Positions 1 to 12,012 of a stretch of 64,000 nucleotides of DNA are shown in pieces. Source of the DNA: Apostichopus japonicus (lineage: Eukaryota; Echinodermata; Holothuroidea; Aspidochirotida; Stichopodidae). Within the stretch, counting starts at the first letter, position 1, and each line of letters begins with the position of its first letter. The DNA lies in contig NC_092579.1 of the NCBI RefSeq assembly GCF_037975245.1, positions 16,208,178-16,272,177 on the forward strand, read 5' to 3'. A program made the position numbers and the translations under genes. The notes below the pieces were generated by a model, which worked only from the letters and a program-made list of their open reading frames with translations, made no database searches and was not told where the DNA came from.

Positions 1-1082
1 GAACTTCCTCTCCACTTTATTATTATTGTTAATAAGTTTTAGGAAAATAATACCAACTTTTCATACCAGTCATCTACCCTTTTTATGAAAAAAATAATTA
101 GCTTTTCTTCAAATATCAATATGCCATTAGAAAAATGTGTGATTTCATGTTTATTTTCATCACTCCTAATAGCCCATCCCCCAATGGTCATTGTGCAAAA
201 AATCTATCATTGCACGTGCACACAGGATCACTTTGAACAAATGTTGACAGATGAATAGATATATCGATAGAAGGCTAGAGGCTGCACCATCGCAGAAGCT
301 CCCACCAGCAACATTCCCCAACACCAGTTATGTTAAGGAAATCTGGGATGGTGTCTGCTCACTATTTGAGAAGTTTTTAGATCTTAGAAAGTTCTGAGAT
401 GTAATATGGTGTAATATTTATCTGTAATATCCCATGCAGTATTCAGGTTTGGTTGTGTGGGATGGGTGCCACTACCTTTTTGAGAATTTAGAAAGCTTCT
501 TTCATGCAATACTTAACAGTAGGTTATTTCCCAGTGCTGGTTGTGTGGCGAAAATATGGGGTTCTTATATAGCGCCCTATTTGATTTATTCCCTATTGCT
601 ATGGTTGTGAGGGGTGTCTTTTGAGAAATGTTGGATTTTAGAAACCTTGTAGTATGGTGCAATATTTATCGGTTAAGTAGCACAAGTTTACTTAAAATTG
701 CCAACCCAATAAATAATGGGGAATAATGGGGGGGGGGGGTGGGCATTTGCATCAATAGGACAAATAACCGTCAACTGACAATTATTTGCACTGCTGTATT
801 AGTTGTAAAAGCAGGCTATGTGGCCTTGTCCTTATTTAAGAAACTGTACATGGCAATAGCGTATCAAAAAGCACTGTAGGGGTACAAGGTTTAGCGATTG
901 CTATGGCAACAATGAAATAATCAGGTTTGCTATGTCTTCCTGATAGTAGCCGTAACTCATGCCACAGGATACGAGACGTAGATTAATTAATTCTTAGGTT
1001 CGATGGAGGAGGGGGGGGGCAGGGCCCCTCGGGTTATACAGTATGTTAAAACTGGACCTGAGTATGTAACACATAAACTTAC
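1..1082. other. Intronic or intergenic sequence, no gene seen
   Basis: No convincing exon was found here. It lies downstream (minus strand) of the last exon recognised for the zinc-finger gene, whose final codon is incomplete at 1083, so at least one more exon must lie at or beyond the left edge. A degenerate repeat recurs at about 367, 478 and 620 (TTTGAGAA followed by TTAGAAA and an AATATTTATC-like tail), and G-runs lie near 730 and 1010. Confidence 0.4.
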
Positions 1083-1227
1083 TTTTGGGCAGTGCTTGGC
1101 AGCATCAACTGTCTAATAGACAAGTGCAGCCTTTCCATGAGAATCTGTAGCTGCCTGAAATGCTGCAATGCTTTCTTTGCAGCAGGTGTCCCCCTGTGTT
1201 TTGCTGTCTCATATTTTTTAAATTGCT
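1083..1227 (-). CDS. Zinc-finger gene, 3'-most exon seen (basic, helical)
   Basis: On the minus strand the sequence reads TATTTCAG, then a 145-bp open stretch, then the consensus donor GTAAGT. The exon starts with two bases (AG) that complete the single G left by the exon ending at 2941, giving Glu. It leaves two bases (AA) for a further exon off the left edge. The peptide begins EQFKKYETAKHRGTPAAKKA and continues into LQHFRQLQILMERLHLSI. It is basic and looks helical. The pattern F..Y....G....K.A.....Q...IL resembles a segment that follows zinc fingers in uncharacterised invertebrate proteins, but that link is from memory. Function is unknown. Confidence 0.6.
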
Positions 1228-1756
1228 CTGAAATATCATAAAATATAATGCATGTATTGATGTATCAAAACTAATAAGCCACCTTCAGTATGACCCTACT
1301 TACATACTTACCATCCTTTGGGAATCAGAGTCTGAGAGTACAATAACAAATCAAACCCATGGGCTAGGAGGATCAGCAGTTAATTGTGCCAATGGAGGGA
1401 GGCATTTCTGGAGGGGTAGGGATGGGTAGCATGATGAGGGCTTTTTGCTATTACATTGTGCCACCTTTGATCTGCTAGTCATAACATGGGCAATGTTAGC
1501 ACAACTGTTTTGGCAAGTGTTAACAAGATTGCTGATCCTTCTAGTTTTGGCATGTGTTACTGGTTATGGTGCAGCAGTTCATATGCCCTTGCCTACTGTG
1601 TCTTAGACACAGTAACCAAAGTGGTTCATCAGCATGGGGTTGGGCATGGCTCTTATGCACAAACTCAAACAATGAAGACATGATAATGGTTTAGAAGATG
1701 AAGATTATGTTTGAAAATGATCAGAGATTGCATAAACTGAAGTGAGTGAGTGTTGA

Positions 1757-2015
1757 ATTGATCTCATCATGCATTTAGTAGAAATGAAATGGTTTCTAAT
1801 GGAGGTTACTGGAAGAAATGATCACGTGAAATTAGACGAAATGGTGCAAGTTAGAAATGGGATATAATAAGATATATCAAATTGATCTCATCATGCATTG
1901 AGTGGAAATGAAATGGTTTCTAATGGAGGTTACTGGAAGAAATGATCACGTGCAAGTAGACGCATTGGTGTAAGTCAGAAAATTAACAAATGGGATTTAA
2001 CAGATGTATCAAAAG
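1757..2015. repeat. Two-copy tandem duplication, 124-bp period
   Basis: The block starting ATTGATCTCATCATGCATT at 1757 recurs at 1881. The shared TGAAATGGTTTCTAATGGAG and TTACTGGAAGAAATGATCACG stretches match with only a few changes. It lies in an intron of the minus-strand zinc-finger gene. Confidence 0.85.
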
Positions 2016-2940
2016 GATGATGTACATTTGATACAGCTACAAGATGATGTGACTTACCAAATAATTCACATTTTCAATATGAGATTATATACCAGCAGGA
2101 CAGTTGTTATATTAGTTTAGCTGCATGATGCCAGGTCCTGCAAACTAGACTACTAGTAAATCTGGAGTTAACATTTATCTATATCTTAACTTTTAAGTAT
2201 ATCATTAAGAGCTACAGAACCATCATGTACAATGCTGTAAAATAAACATGAAAAAATATCACTACATCTTATTTTAACTTAACTTTTCAAATGAATGTAA
2301 CATTTTAATGATGCTATAAATGTGAATCACATAACACACACGCATCAGTATAATGGTACATGCATACAAACCTATAAAAAATAAGCGAAATGAAGGATAG
2401 ACCAATATTTATCTCTCAATGACTTTATACTTGGTTCTCCAGTCATGTAGAATGTCCCACTCCCTCCTTTCAAGTAAATCCTGGCGCCACCACTGAATAA
2501 CTATAAACTGCAAATTAATCTACGTAATTAATTTTTCCATAAATGAATTTCTACATATGGAATTATTTTGTTGGTTAAAATTTTGGTAACTCATGAAGTT
2601 TCAGCATAAAAATTGTAAAATGGGTATCATATGATTATTGTCTGAAACGTTGCCAATTCTGTGGCTTATTTGATAAAAAATAAATGTCTTGGTCATTATG
2701 TTGTATGACATATATCCTACATAAAGTACCACTTCCTCATTGCCAGATTATGTGCCCATTTAACATTTTGAAGAAAATATCATTTAAGCAGTGATGATGA
2801 CAGACAGCATTTTTTTCCCTCATTCAATTTATCAGATAGGCCTTAAAACCTGTCACAATGTAAGGTGCATGACTTTACTATACTGGCATTTTGGTGATTT
2901 AAAAGTTAGATCTAACGCCAAAAGCTCAACTGAGACTTAC

Positions 2941-3067
2941 CAAGGCAGGGATCGAGATCCTCATCATCAGTGCAGCTATTTTTTCCACTTTTCTTCTGGC
3001 TCTCTATCACATTTGGTTTCGACCATTTCGCAGTGTCCAGTAACGACTGGTAACATTTAGAAGTCCT
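2941..3067 (-). CDS. Zinc-finger gene, internal exon after the fingers
   Basis: The minus strand shows acceptor CTTTTGCAG, 127 bp of open frame, and consensus donor GTAAGT. Only one of the three frames is open. It starts at phase 0 and leaves one base (G), which joins exactly with the exon at 1083-1227. The peptide begins RTSKCYQSLLDTAKWSKPNV and ends in an acidic CTDDEDLDPCL. No domain is recognised. The agreement of splice signals, frame and phase with the next exon is the main evidence. Confidence 0.65.
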
Positions 3068-3565
3068 CTGCAAAAGACACAATGATGATCATCAATGACT
3101 ATGATAATGATGATACAGGCTCATATGCAGGATTTTTTTTTACAAAGTGGGCATGTCTTGTAATGTGAACAGATAGAGGCAGCATTTGGTATCTGGTACT
3201 GTGTAAGCTAGTTTAATTAATGTATTGCTGCAAGTTCTGTGTTCTTTACTTTTGCCCTTTCACCAGCAACAAATATGTGCAAAGTGTTATGAAGCCGTAA
3301 GTGCTCGTTTCCCACTTGACTTTGTAATCAGGATCTAACCCTCAAGACTGATCAGGAATTGTGGTGTGAACACAAGGATCATGCACGCACCCTGGATCCA
3401 TACAAAAGGTACAGCGCAAATGAGCTTGCAAGCAGCTTTTGATGGTGATGTGATGATATGATGGGTCCATAAACATACATCTGATATCTATCCTTGGTTG
3501 AAACTTAGATATGCTGAGTAATTGAACATGATCAGTAATTTCAAATTAAACAGATCTGCTTCAAT

Positions 3566-3723
3566 TCAGAAACTGCTACGTAAAACTGTCATGGCGATTT
3601 CATGAACATTGATATTGTGTAAACTTATCTTGTGCATGTGGACAAGGTGCCCATCAACTCTTTTGAGGCCTCTGGCAGGACAACCTTTTACAGGGCAATC
3701 CCTGGCCCTCCTCACCTGCTTTT
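3566..3723 (-). CDS. Zinc-finger gene, exon with C-x4-C-x10-H-x4-H finger
   Basis: The minus strand reads TCTCACATGCAG, then a frame giving KQVRRARDCPVKGC and, after ten residues, HLVHMHKIS. This fits a C2H2-like finger, C-x4-C-x10-H-x4-H. It parallels the finger in exon 4904-5027, and both end in H-K-I. With the acceptor at 3724-3726 the exon starts with two bases that match the single base left by the GTAAGT donor at 4898-4903. The 3' edge is uncertain: the frame runs on to a TGA at 3566-3568, no strong donor is visible, and the next exon (2941-3067) needs phase 0. The true exon may be shorter, or this may be an alternative end of the transcript. Confidence 0.5.
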
Positions 3724-4903
3724 CTGCATGTGAGATAGGAACCCTGCAAAGCCAATAAAAGATCATGATGGATTTATGGATATATGAGTGCATCAGGCCA
3801 TTCTGGAAAGAAAGAAAATGGATTGGAATAACATTGAGCAAGTGGTTAGGACAATGAAGTGTCCTTTCAATAATTATGTACTTTATCAACTGCCAAAATT
3901 CTTTAAGGATTAATATATGCAGATTATTTGCTTGTGTGTAGAAACATTTTAGCTAAGTTAGCTTACAGCTAGGTTCTTGATGAAAATATTTAAAAAAAAA
4001 TTAATATTCAGCTTTAAACAATGATTAATAAAACCAACATATGCAATTAAAAAACCTTCGGTCTTTCCCCATTTTATCAGCAAAAACTGAATAAGGCTTC
4101 TTTGATTGATTCTTCAGTTAATATTAATGGATTGATTTTTTTTATACTTTTTTCCCCAATGTAACATGTGTTATTTAGTGCCTTCACAGCTTTACAGCAT
4201 GGGTGACTCAGTGCTAACACTGTACTCATTTTTTCCCTCTTTTGCCTAATATGTGTTTTGTCCAACAATTTCATGGGATGGAGAGCTAGTCATTTGACTG
4301 AGGGATACCACTCTCCTGCATCCCCCCCCCCCCCCCTCCTCTGGTTATGTCACTGGGAAAAGCCAACTATGTATCCATACATCAATAATTAAAATCATAT
4401 TGTTAATGACAATTCTGTTTTTATTCAGAGAAGTAACACCTGTGACATTGAACTATAACACCTGTCGCAGTGTATCCTTACAAATGTTTTTATAGTGATT
4501 ATCATTTCATTAAAGCTTTATATAGATTCATTTAGTAATCAGCTAAGAATATTGTTATGCATCAACCACTCAATTCCTTCAAGTTCCTAGTATCTTATAG
4601 TAATAACGAAATATTAAAAAACAAATTGTGCTTTTTACCTCAATTTACATAGCTCTGTGTAAACCTTTGTAACAGAGGGACATCTTGATATTCAAGAATT
4701 ATAGTGGAAAGCTATTGTGCAAGAAGACAACATCATAGCATGTGTAAATTAAATTCAAGTTGTTTAGGCACAGCTTCATAACTGTCAGAACATCATTTGT
4801 TTAGTAATTAACTGCCGTTTCAATCGGGTAACTACTGAAGCCTTCATCACCCATGCAAATTTCATGTTGATACATACTGTAAGTATATGCAGCCTTAACT
4901 TAC

Positions 4904-5027
4904 TTTTCTTTACCTCATAAAGTATTTTTCTCCTTGCCAACAGAGGAATTTTATGCGTCACTCGCAGGTGGTCACCGAGTCTAACTTGGTCACTCTGGCA
5001 GAGTGGACATTTTCGAATAATCCTGCC
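4904..5027 (-). CDS. Zinc-finger gene, exon with C-x2-C-x9-H-x4-H finger
   Basis: After the acceptor TGAAATTTCAG the minus strand encodes GRIIRKCPLCQSDQVRLGDH, then LRVTHKIPLL. The Cys pair and His pair give C-x2-C-x9-H-x4-H, a C2H2-like finger that probably binds nucleic acid or protein. Two donors are possible: GTAAAG after TATGAG (exon edge 4914, phase 0) and the better consensus GTAAGT ten bases on (edge 4904, phase 1). The second joins the other finger exon in frame. Finger pairs of the form CP.C...L.DHL...H occur in many uncharacterised invertebrate multi-exon proteins (family knowledge; no search was run). Confidence 0.65.
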
Positions 5028-5341
5028 CTGAAATTTCATATCAGAAGAGAAAAACATTTCACATAAGAGTTAATAATTGTTAACAGTTTATTGTCCAATG
5101 CATGTGTGTTACTTTAAGTTTTTTTTTTTTTTTATGAAAGGTCAAATTGGCAAACTGAGAATTGTTTCTTTGCTGATCTTATTAAAATTATTAACATTCA
5201 TCTTTGGGTAGATTTATCATTACTAAACCTGTAATTAAAGCCAAACAATTAATCTGGATGACCAATACCAGACTGCTGGAGAATAGGTCTGACTTTTATT
5301 TATTAGCTTCTTTGCACTGTACAAGTTCTGAATATTTACCA

Positions 5342-5630
5342 TCACAGTCTATCTGAATTGTGTTGCTGCATGCAAACGATGGAAACTAGTGCACTTAAGG
5401 ACATATCTGTGATTGATAATTTAAAGTGAGTTTGCTTGTCACCCCTGTCTTCTGGCATCCTTAATATCCTTATTAATTTGACAGTGATATTTATAGGCCC
5501 CTCTAAAAAAGTCAATGTAAGACATTTTGAAAATATCAACCAAATTTTGGAATAGTTCCCTAAATTGAGCAGCACTTCTGCAAGGGTGAAAGGTCTGCTG
5601 CAGTTGGCCTAAAATGAAGTGTGCTAACAC
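5342..5630 (-). other. Two overlapping open frames, possible exon of unknown status
   Basis: Minus-strand sequence after a possible acceptor (CATTTTAG) is open in two frames for nearly 200 bp. One gives a coding-looking FRELFQNLVDIFKMSYIDFF, the other MLLNLGNYSKIWLIFSKCL. Neither has a clear donor, and neither is needed to keep phase between the exons at 5916-6078 and 4904-5027. It could be an alternative exon or chance. Confidence 0.2.
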
Positions 5631-5915
5631 AAAAAAAAAGTTAATACTTGATGACTCACATTATCTTTCATGCTTATAGAATCAAGTGGTCAATGAACAA
5701 CACAGTGTTGTTTCAAACCAACATATAGGTTCTCAAAGATACATCCTTAGTGCAAAAACAGCTAAGAAGGAGGCAAGCAGAGCAGGTCCAATTCTAGTTC
5801 GAGATCATTTTGCGACTTTAGCAGATTATGCAATTGCATAGTCACAGAAACTGTCTTAAATTATAGCAAGCTTTTGTTTAGGCCTATACAGCAGATCTTT
5901 GTGTGGATTTCTTAC

Positions 5916-6078
5916 ACTTTTCTTATGCAATGCAGCAGGTTTAACCTTTCCTTCCCATTGATCATCCAAGACTTCATCTACCTCCTCTTCATCTACCTCC
6001 TCTTCATCTTCCTCATCTCCATATTCCTCATCGCCATATTCCTCATGTCCATCATCTTCTTCCAGTTCATCATTGTTA
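5916..6078 (-). CDS. Zinc-finger gene, acidic exon
   Basis: A pyrimidine-rich tract ending TTTTTTGAAAG precedes a 163-bp open exon closed by the donor GTAAGA. The first base (T) completes the AG left by the exon at 7932-7993, giving Ser, and the exon ends on a codon boundary. About 35 residues are almost all Asp and Glu with repeated EEYGDE and EEEVDE, followed by a basic stretch, KVKPAALHKKS. Such acidic tracts are common in nuclear proteins that bind histones or basic partners; here that is inference. The open frame on the other strand is a low-complexity shadow. Confidence 0.65.
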
Positions 6079-6168
6079 CTTTCAAAAAACAAAAACAGAA
6101 GTTTGTGATGCATTAAAATGCTTACTTACAGTAGCAGGGAAGATTTCATCATATTGACATGAAACACT

Positions 6169-7312
6169 GAGCTACATACAGTGATGATGCCTTAACACCA
6201 ATGATAACTGAACTAGGCCAATTGATCTAATATTGCAAGCAACAGCCCCTGCAGGTGACAATTTGCAGTGAAGGGATGGTTTTGGTGGTGGGGGAGGGGG
6301 AGGGGGGGCAAACATTTACAAGGTTTTGATCTTTTGTGGCCATACAGAGCTATAGTGCCACAGGTGCATTGCCTGGCAGGATTCAGTGATACTCCCTATG
6401 AGACCTTTAAAATTACATGGCTCATAGGGCCTTTTTCAGCCGAACCATGAATTTTCCATTGTATTTTGTGTTTAGTCTGAAAAGATCCTGACACCTTTAA
6501 TTTGACTAACCATGCCTGAGACCAATCTCTTACCCCCCTCCTTTAAATGCTAGATTCAGCAATTAATGTGCAGCATTAACAGTACAGTAGTACAGTACTA
6601 AATGTTTTGACCAATGACTCTGACATATACAATAATGTACCTACAATAACAAGTGCCATAAATATATAACTACTAAGGACACTATGGCTGACAGCACTGT
6701 CCCCAGGTGTGTTGAAAGAGCCGACGAATTTGATGATGAGCTCCATACAGTGATGATGCCTTAACACCAATGATAACTGAACTAGGCCAATTGATCTAAT
6801 ATTGCAAGCAACAGCCCCTGCAGGTGACAATTTGCAGTGAAGGGATGGTTTTGGTGGTGGGGGAGGGGGAGGGGGGCAAACATTTACAAGGTTTTGATCT
6901 TTTGTGGCCATACAGAGCTATAGTGCCACAGGTGCATTGTCTGGCAGGATTCGGTGGTACTCCCTATGAGACCTTTAAAATTACATGGCTCATAGGGCCT
7001 TTTTCAGCCGAACCATGAATTTTCCATTGTATATTGTGTTTGTGTTTAGTCTGAAAAGATCCTGACACCTTTAATTTGACTAACCATGCCTGAGACCAAT
7101 CTCTTACCCCCCTCCTCCAAATGCTAAATTCTGCAATTAATGTGCAACATTAACAGTACAGTAGTACAGTACTAAATGTTTTGACCAATGATTCTGATAT
7201 ATACAATAATGTACCTACAATAACAAGTGCCATAAATATATAACTACTAAGGACACTATGGCTGACAGCGCTGTCCCCAGGTGTGTTGAAAGAGCCGACG
7301 AATTTGATGATG
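6169..7312. repeat. ~570-bp tandem duplication
   Basis: The segment 6169-6737 is repeated at 6738-7312 with a few substitutions and one small TGTGTT-type insertion. Both copies hold a G-rich run (GGTGGGGGAGGGGGAGG) and an AGTACAGTAGTACAGTAC stretch. It sits in the intron between the exons at 5916-6078 and 7932-7993. Reading frames inside it on both strands are shadows with no domain. Confidence 0.85.
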
Positions 7313-7931
7313 TAAATTCGCTCGCAAATGTTGAGCACCTACGAGTATCAGAAGTGATTTTTTTTATCAAATCTTGATTGTATAATTGATCATTTGACTC
7401 CAAAACAATAGGGAAAGTGAGTATTGACAGTATTTTTATAATGTCACATATGTTGATATCACAAATAGGCTACAACAACATTTTTATGGTGCCTATATAT
7501 CTAATCCTGTCATATCTGGTCAATTGATGAAAACCTCGAGAAAAAAAAGTAACCCAAAATAGTTGTAATATATTTTGGGATGGACTAGTATACATATGGG
7601 GTACAAGAACCACAGTATTGTTTTTCTTGTGCCTGACCAGGTCTCGGTTAATGGTCATCAACAGTGGACAATCTGTATAAAAACCTCACCATAGTTGACA
7701 TTGTCTTCATTCCAGGAGTATCCATTCCATGCAGACAAGGAAGTACCATACATACCATTATAAGCATTCTGATTGAGGAGGGGGTGGGGGGTGGGCGGGG
7801 ATTTTCTTCTACTACAAAGTCTACAACATACTTTTTCAAGCAAATTTACATCAATAATTTTTGTTACATATTCCTTCAGGGCTTAGGATTATATTATTCC
7901 TGACATTACTATATTAAATATGTATTATTAC

Positions 7932-7993
7932 CTGCTGAACAGTTCTGTCTGGCTATCCATCCCACCCCGTATGCTGTTCAGGATGTTGAATGC
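7932..7993 (-). CDS. Zinc-finger gene, second coding exon (62 bp)
   Basis: On the minus strand a T-rich tract ending TTTTAACCAG is followed by a 62-bp open stretch and the donor GTAATA. At phase 0 it reads AFNILNSIRGGMDSQTELFS and leaves AG. The upstream exon ends at phase 0 and the downstream acidic exon begins with one base, so both junctions fit without a stop. It is too short to be found by ORF length. Confidence 0.55.
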
Positions 7994-8639
7994 CTGGTTA
8001 AAACAAAACAAGGTTAATTTTATTCAATAAATACATTCTTAGTGCCATACCATTTGCACGTACAAATTCAATGTTTACATAGGTGTCTTGCAATCTAAGG
8101 TTTGTAATTGACGATAAAGGTTATGAAACTGGGGGTAATACAATTTGGTTCGTGGTGGACCTCATTTGTTGCAATAATTGGAAGGGATGTCCCTGAACAG
8201 GTACTGTACGTTGCTCGACCACTGCAGATCAAAAATAATTGCAAGATAGCCCGCTGTAAAATGAAAGTATATAGGCCTTCTTTTGCATACTATCTCATTT
8301 TGTTTCATGGGCAGGGCAAAACTTACAGACAATTTTTGACCTTTAGAAGCATCTTCCCACCTAAAAACATTTCCCATAATTAGTGCAGTTTTCCAAGCAG
8401 CATGTGTTGCATTCCACAGTATACCTCAGTAAAGTGATGCTGGGTCATATTTTTTGGGGGTAATGTGTCCAAATCCTCGCTTGATGACGGCAAACACTCA
8501 AACGACAACAATCCTGGACACAATTAAAGCACTATGGCTGTATTTTTTCTAGAAAGTAAAAAATATTGAAAATATCTTGACTAAGTTGGAAAATGAGCCT
8601 TTTTCATTAATCATTTTATGCAACTAAATATGAACGTAC

Positions 8640-8701
8640 CTCTCTATCCCCATTGTCACTTTCTCCATATTGATACGAGCATGAACGTTTATCCATATTT
8701 G
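8640..8701 (-). CDS. Zinc-finger gene, probable first coding exon
   Basis: Acceptor ATCCATCCAG is followed by CAAAT and an ATG at 8694-8696. The frame reads MDKRSCSYQYGESDNGDRE and meets a consensus donor, GTACGT, at 8634-8639, ending at phase 0. An acceptor just upstream of the ATG suggests a non-coding 5' exon further right, possibly near 9.7-10 kb where the sequence is richer in CpG. The start is chosen because it is the only ATG in the exon and the preceding bases look intronic. Confidence 0.5.
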
Positions 8702-11500
8702 CTGGATGGATAAAAGTATAGACAATAATCATATTAATAATGCATGAATACATCATAAGAACTGAATAAAGGAAGACTGAACACCCAGATATATGTGCCA
8801 ATAAGAGATGTTCTGTGCATAAATGTTTAAAATGACCGTTTTTGTTTTGTTGATAATCGTAACCTTTGTTGGCGTACGACATGTGTGTATATATATGTGT
8901 GTGTGTCTTTGTGAAGCTTGCAACTTCTTAACACAATAGGAGGAGAAATTGGACTCCCAGATCTCATATTTGGTATGTAGGTGAATCACATTGAGTATGC
9001 TTTAGGTGGGGTCAAATGTCATTTATAGTTAACAGGAGTCAACTTCTGGAAACCTTGAAAACACAATAATGTAATGTACAGTATCTCAAGAAGTCAAATT
9101 GTGACAGATCTTGTATTTGTCAGTACAAATCCTATATTGCTTGTAGTGAAGGTCAAAATGTCATTTCTGGTCAAATTGTGAAAACCAAATTTAAACACAA
9201 CTTATAGCCAGATCTGTGACCAGTTTTGGCCAGCAGCTGTCATGAATTTATTGTTTGTCATGTTGGATATTTAATGGTATGTCATGTTAATATTTACATT
9301 CTTTCTCACTATATTATTAAGATGAAGTATGCATTAACTCAAATGTACACCCCACCGTATGTACAGTAGCTTTATAAAAAGGGATTTTTGATTTTTGATG
9401 TTGCATCAATGTTAATTTCCAACATGCATGATTGCTCTCTGGTTGTATCTACCTTTTGTGTCAAACAGCCTATGGAGCTCTCAACATGCATTAATCGACC
9501 CCTGCCCCATCAGTCACGCAATAAATGTCCCTGATTCCAGTCAGAAAAATATGGTCACCTTACACTAGATCTTTCCAAAGTGTAACACTTTTCAGTAATC
9601 AGTTCCATATGTTGTCACTGTGAAAGGTTTTAAACTTGCAGAAACACCATAACAGTGAGCAAAACAAGAATTTTTCGAGCAACTTTCACGATCTGCCATC
9701 GTAATCGTTGACATGACTGTGCAGGTAAAGCATCCCGCGTGTACCACCTGACATGGAAAATCGGCGTACAGAAGCTTGTTAAAACGACGTCTCTGATTCG
9801 TCGGTTGGACCGTGCATCATGGTTTGTTTACTAAATGCACCAATCACGTAATGTATGACATATTTCGCGGCCGAAGGAGAATCTGTAAAACGGTTTAATA
9901 GGCTCATTTCGTTGCTACGATCGTTGAACATTATTATAAATATATTTGTCAAATTCTTACAAAATACTAAATAATGTTCCACTTCCTAGGGTGGGAACAC
10001 ATAAATTAATTCTTTAAAAATGTTTTACTATTTTTCAAAAGAGGCCAAGATGGGGACTACTGGACAAGCTCCTAGATCGCCTCTACCGTCTAATATACAC
10101 ACAGCAGCATGAATGCATTAGCTACGATTAACATCAAAGCCAAAACCTGTCCAATTGTTCTGTACAAAGCTGGAACCAAATCTTTCACAAATTATCTTAA
10201 CTTGCTGAAATTTACATTCATTAGTCATTGTCATAAGGGTTGTTATTTCATCCCACATACTAGCAGATTACATCCAGTACTCTTCTCTAAGATAGTAGGC
10301 TACTGTATATATATTCTTTTGAAGTGTACATGTACGTACTGGATTACAGCTAAATATGTTGCTCTGAAAACAGTCAGCAAAGCAAAACCCAGCCTCTGGG
10401 GCACGGTTGCGGAGGGCCCCTGGCTTCTATGAACCCTTCTTTCACAAAAAAAGCTTCCTGAAACAATTACTAAAATGTATCTATCAATAGTAATCCACTT
10501 TAAGTACCAGGATCCTGTTATAGATTTCATATGAATCGATATGTAACTGGAGTTCAACTGGTCTGAAAACTTGGATATGTCATGTGTGTTATTTTACATA
10601 ATTAAAGGTCACAAGTATTGCCCCCACATTACACTCAATACAGGAGTCCTTTAAGTACAACATACTATTTTCATGTGAAGGTCAAAGGTCATCTGAGGTC
10701 AAAAGAAATCAAGGCTTGTAATCAGGTCCATAGGAGTGCAAGAACCTTGCTAATCACATAAATACAGCACTGTCAAACATTCACTGCCTGCAGTGGTACA
10801 TTAAATATATACATATGACTTGTGGTAAAGAATTACTAATTAAGTTTGTCTGGAAGTTAATTGATCTGCAATCAAATGTAGAACAGTGTATTGTATGAAG
10901 CTTTATTTATATGACTGCAGTTGGTGTGTGTGGGTCTGCAAGGATATCAAATGCATTGACATTAATACCAATGGCATATTTTCTTTTAGTGATCTCTAGG
11001 TTGAGTCCCACTGAATGAAGGAGATTTAAGGATAAAAAATATATATCAAGTGTATTAATATTTTGTTTTAATAAATGTGTGATTATATAAAGTTGCACAG
11101 CTACTTTAAGTGGGATTAGTATCGCTTTAATGTAATCACACACTAACTGATATCAACCTTGGTGATCTACATTGTTCCCAGTAGTGATACACCGCATTCG
11201 CCAGTAGAGCCGTTGGTCACCCCTTCAACACACAGACAGACCTTTTAGTCAGATAATTACTCTTGCAACGAGGTCAAAAGCTCAACTTTTACCTAAATGA
11301 AAGTACTTTTCACAACCAAACAAGCATTTTAAATGTTAATTCGGGGACTGCTAACTACAATCTGACATCATACAGCTCACTTCAGTAGCTGCATACGTAC
11401 TGTAACGACATGTCAAAGCTCCTTGTGTCCTTAGCATTAACATGTATTTTCTCCAATCAAATGATTAACTTGGGTCGATTCTTTACATTATTGGACGCTT
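8702..11500. other. Non-coding stretch, no gene supported
   Basis: No domain-bearing frame was found. A short (GT)n/(AT)n tract lies near 8884-8907. Segments around 9000-9210 and 10600-10760 contain repeated GGTCAAA/GGTCAT-type wording, as dispersed repeats often do, but no boundaries could be set. The 9.7-10.1 kb stretch has more CpG than its surroundings and could hold the promoter or 5' exon of the minus-strand zinc-finger gene. Confidence 0.3.
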
Positions 11501-12002
11501 TTGAGGGAATTGTTTGTTAGATCTTATCTTATAAGGGGGTACTGTCACTTGCTTGATTTATGAACGACTGTTAAGGGGGAACTCTCTCATGTTGCCCGAT
11601 TTTAGAGGTCACTGAGTAGGACGTCTAGGTTACGTTCCAGGGGCCAAAAATGTTAGGTCTGGGTAAATCTTAACCAGCACGCATGTCGTATTTAATCGTA
11701 CTTTATTGGTTGGTGATTGTAGACTGGGCGTGGTTTATGTTTCTAATATGGTTAAGTGTAAGTTCACACGTTGTAGGTATAGGAAGTAGTTTCTGTTTAA
11801 AAGCAACTGCGGGATCGCACCAGGGGTGGATTCCATGCTCGGACCAGGGGTTTGTTCCCTGCTCGCACTAGGAGGAGTGGAACGATTCTGACCATGAGTT
11901 AGGAGACGAACGAGTCATCTATTGGCGCAAACAGTGGTGGACCAGCCCAGGAGGTCGGATAGGACGACAAGTAAAATAACCTAGAAGACCAGGTTCAAAA
12001 TT
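11501..12002 (+). other. Possible remnant of an LTR end with primer-site-like sequence
   Basis: Sequence at 11922-11943 reads TTGGCGCAAACAGTGGTGGA, which looks like the primer-binding site just inside a 5' LTR. The preceding ~350 bp begin near a TGTTAAGGGGGAACT. No second LTR, gag or pol is present in the window, so this rests on resemblance alone. Confidence 0.2.
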
Positions 12003-12012
12003 TTGGTTCATC

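Noticed and set aside
2461-2497. hAT-like end (inverse of CAGTGGTGGCGCCAGG)
   Set aside because: No partner end or target duplication was found nearby.
5874-6116. 80-codon plus-strand frame rich in Leu, Ile and Phe, looking like a membrane protein
   Set aside because: It is the complement of the acidic exon (GAA/GAT codons read backwards), with no other support.
6268-7018. Paired 60-64-codon frames (TWLIGPFSAEP)
   Set aside because: They are the two copies of the 570-bp duplication read through a G-rich tract, with no domain or splice support.
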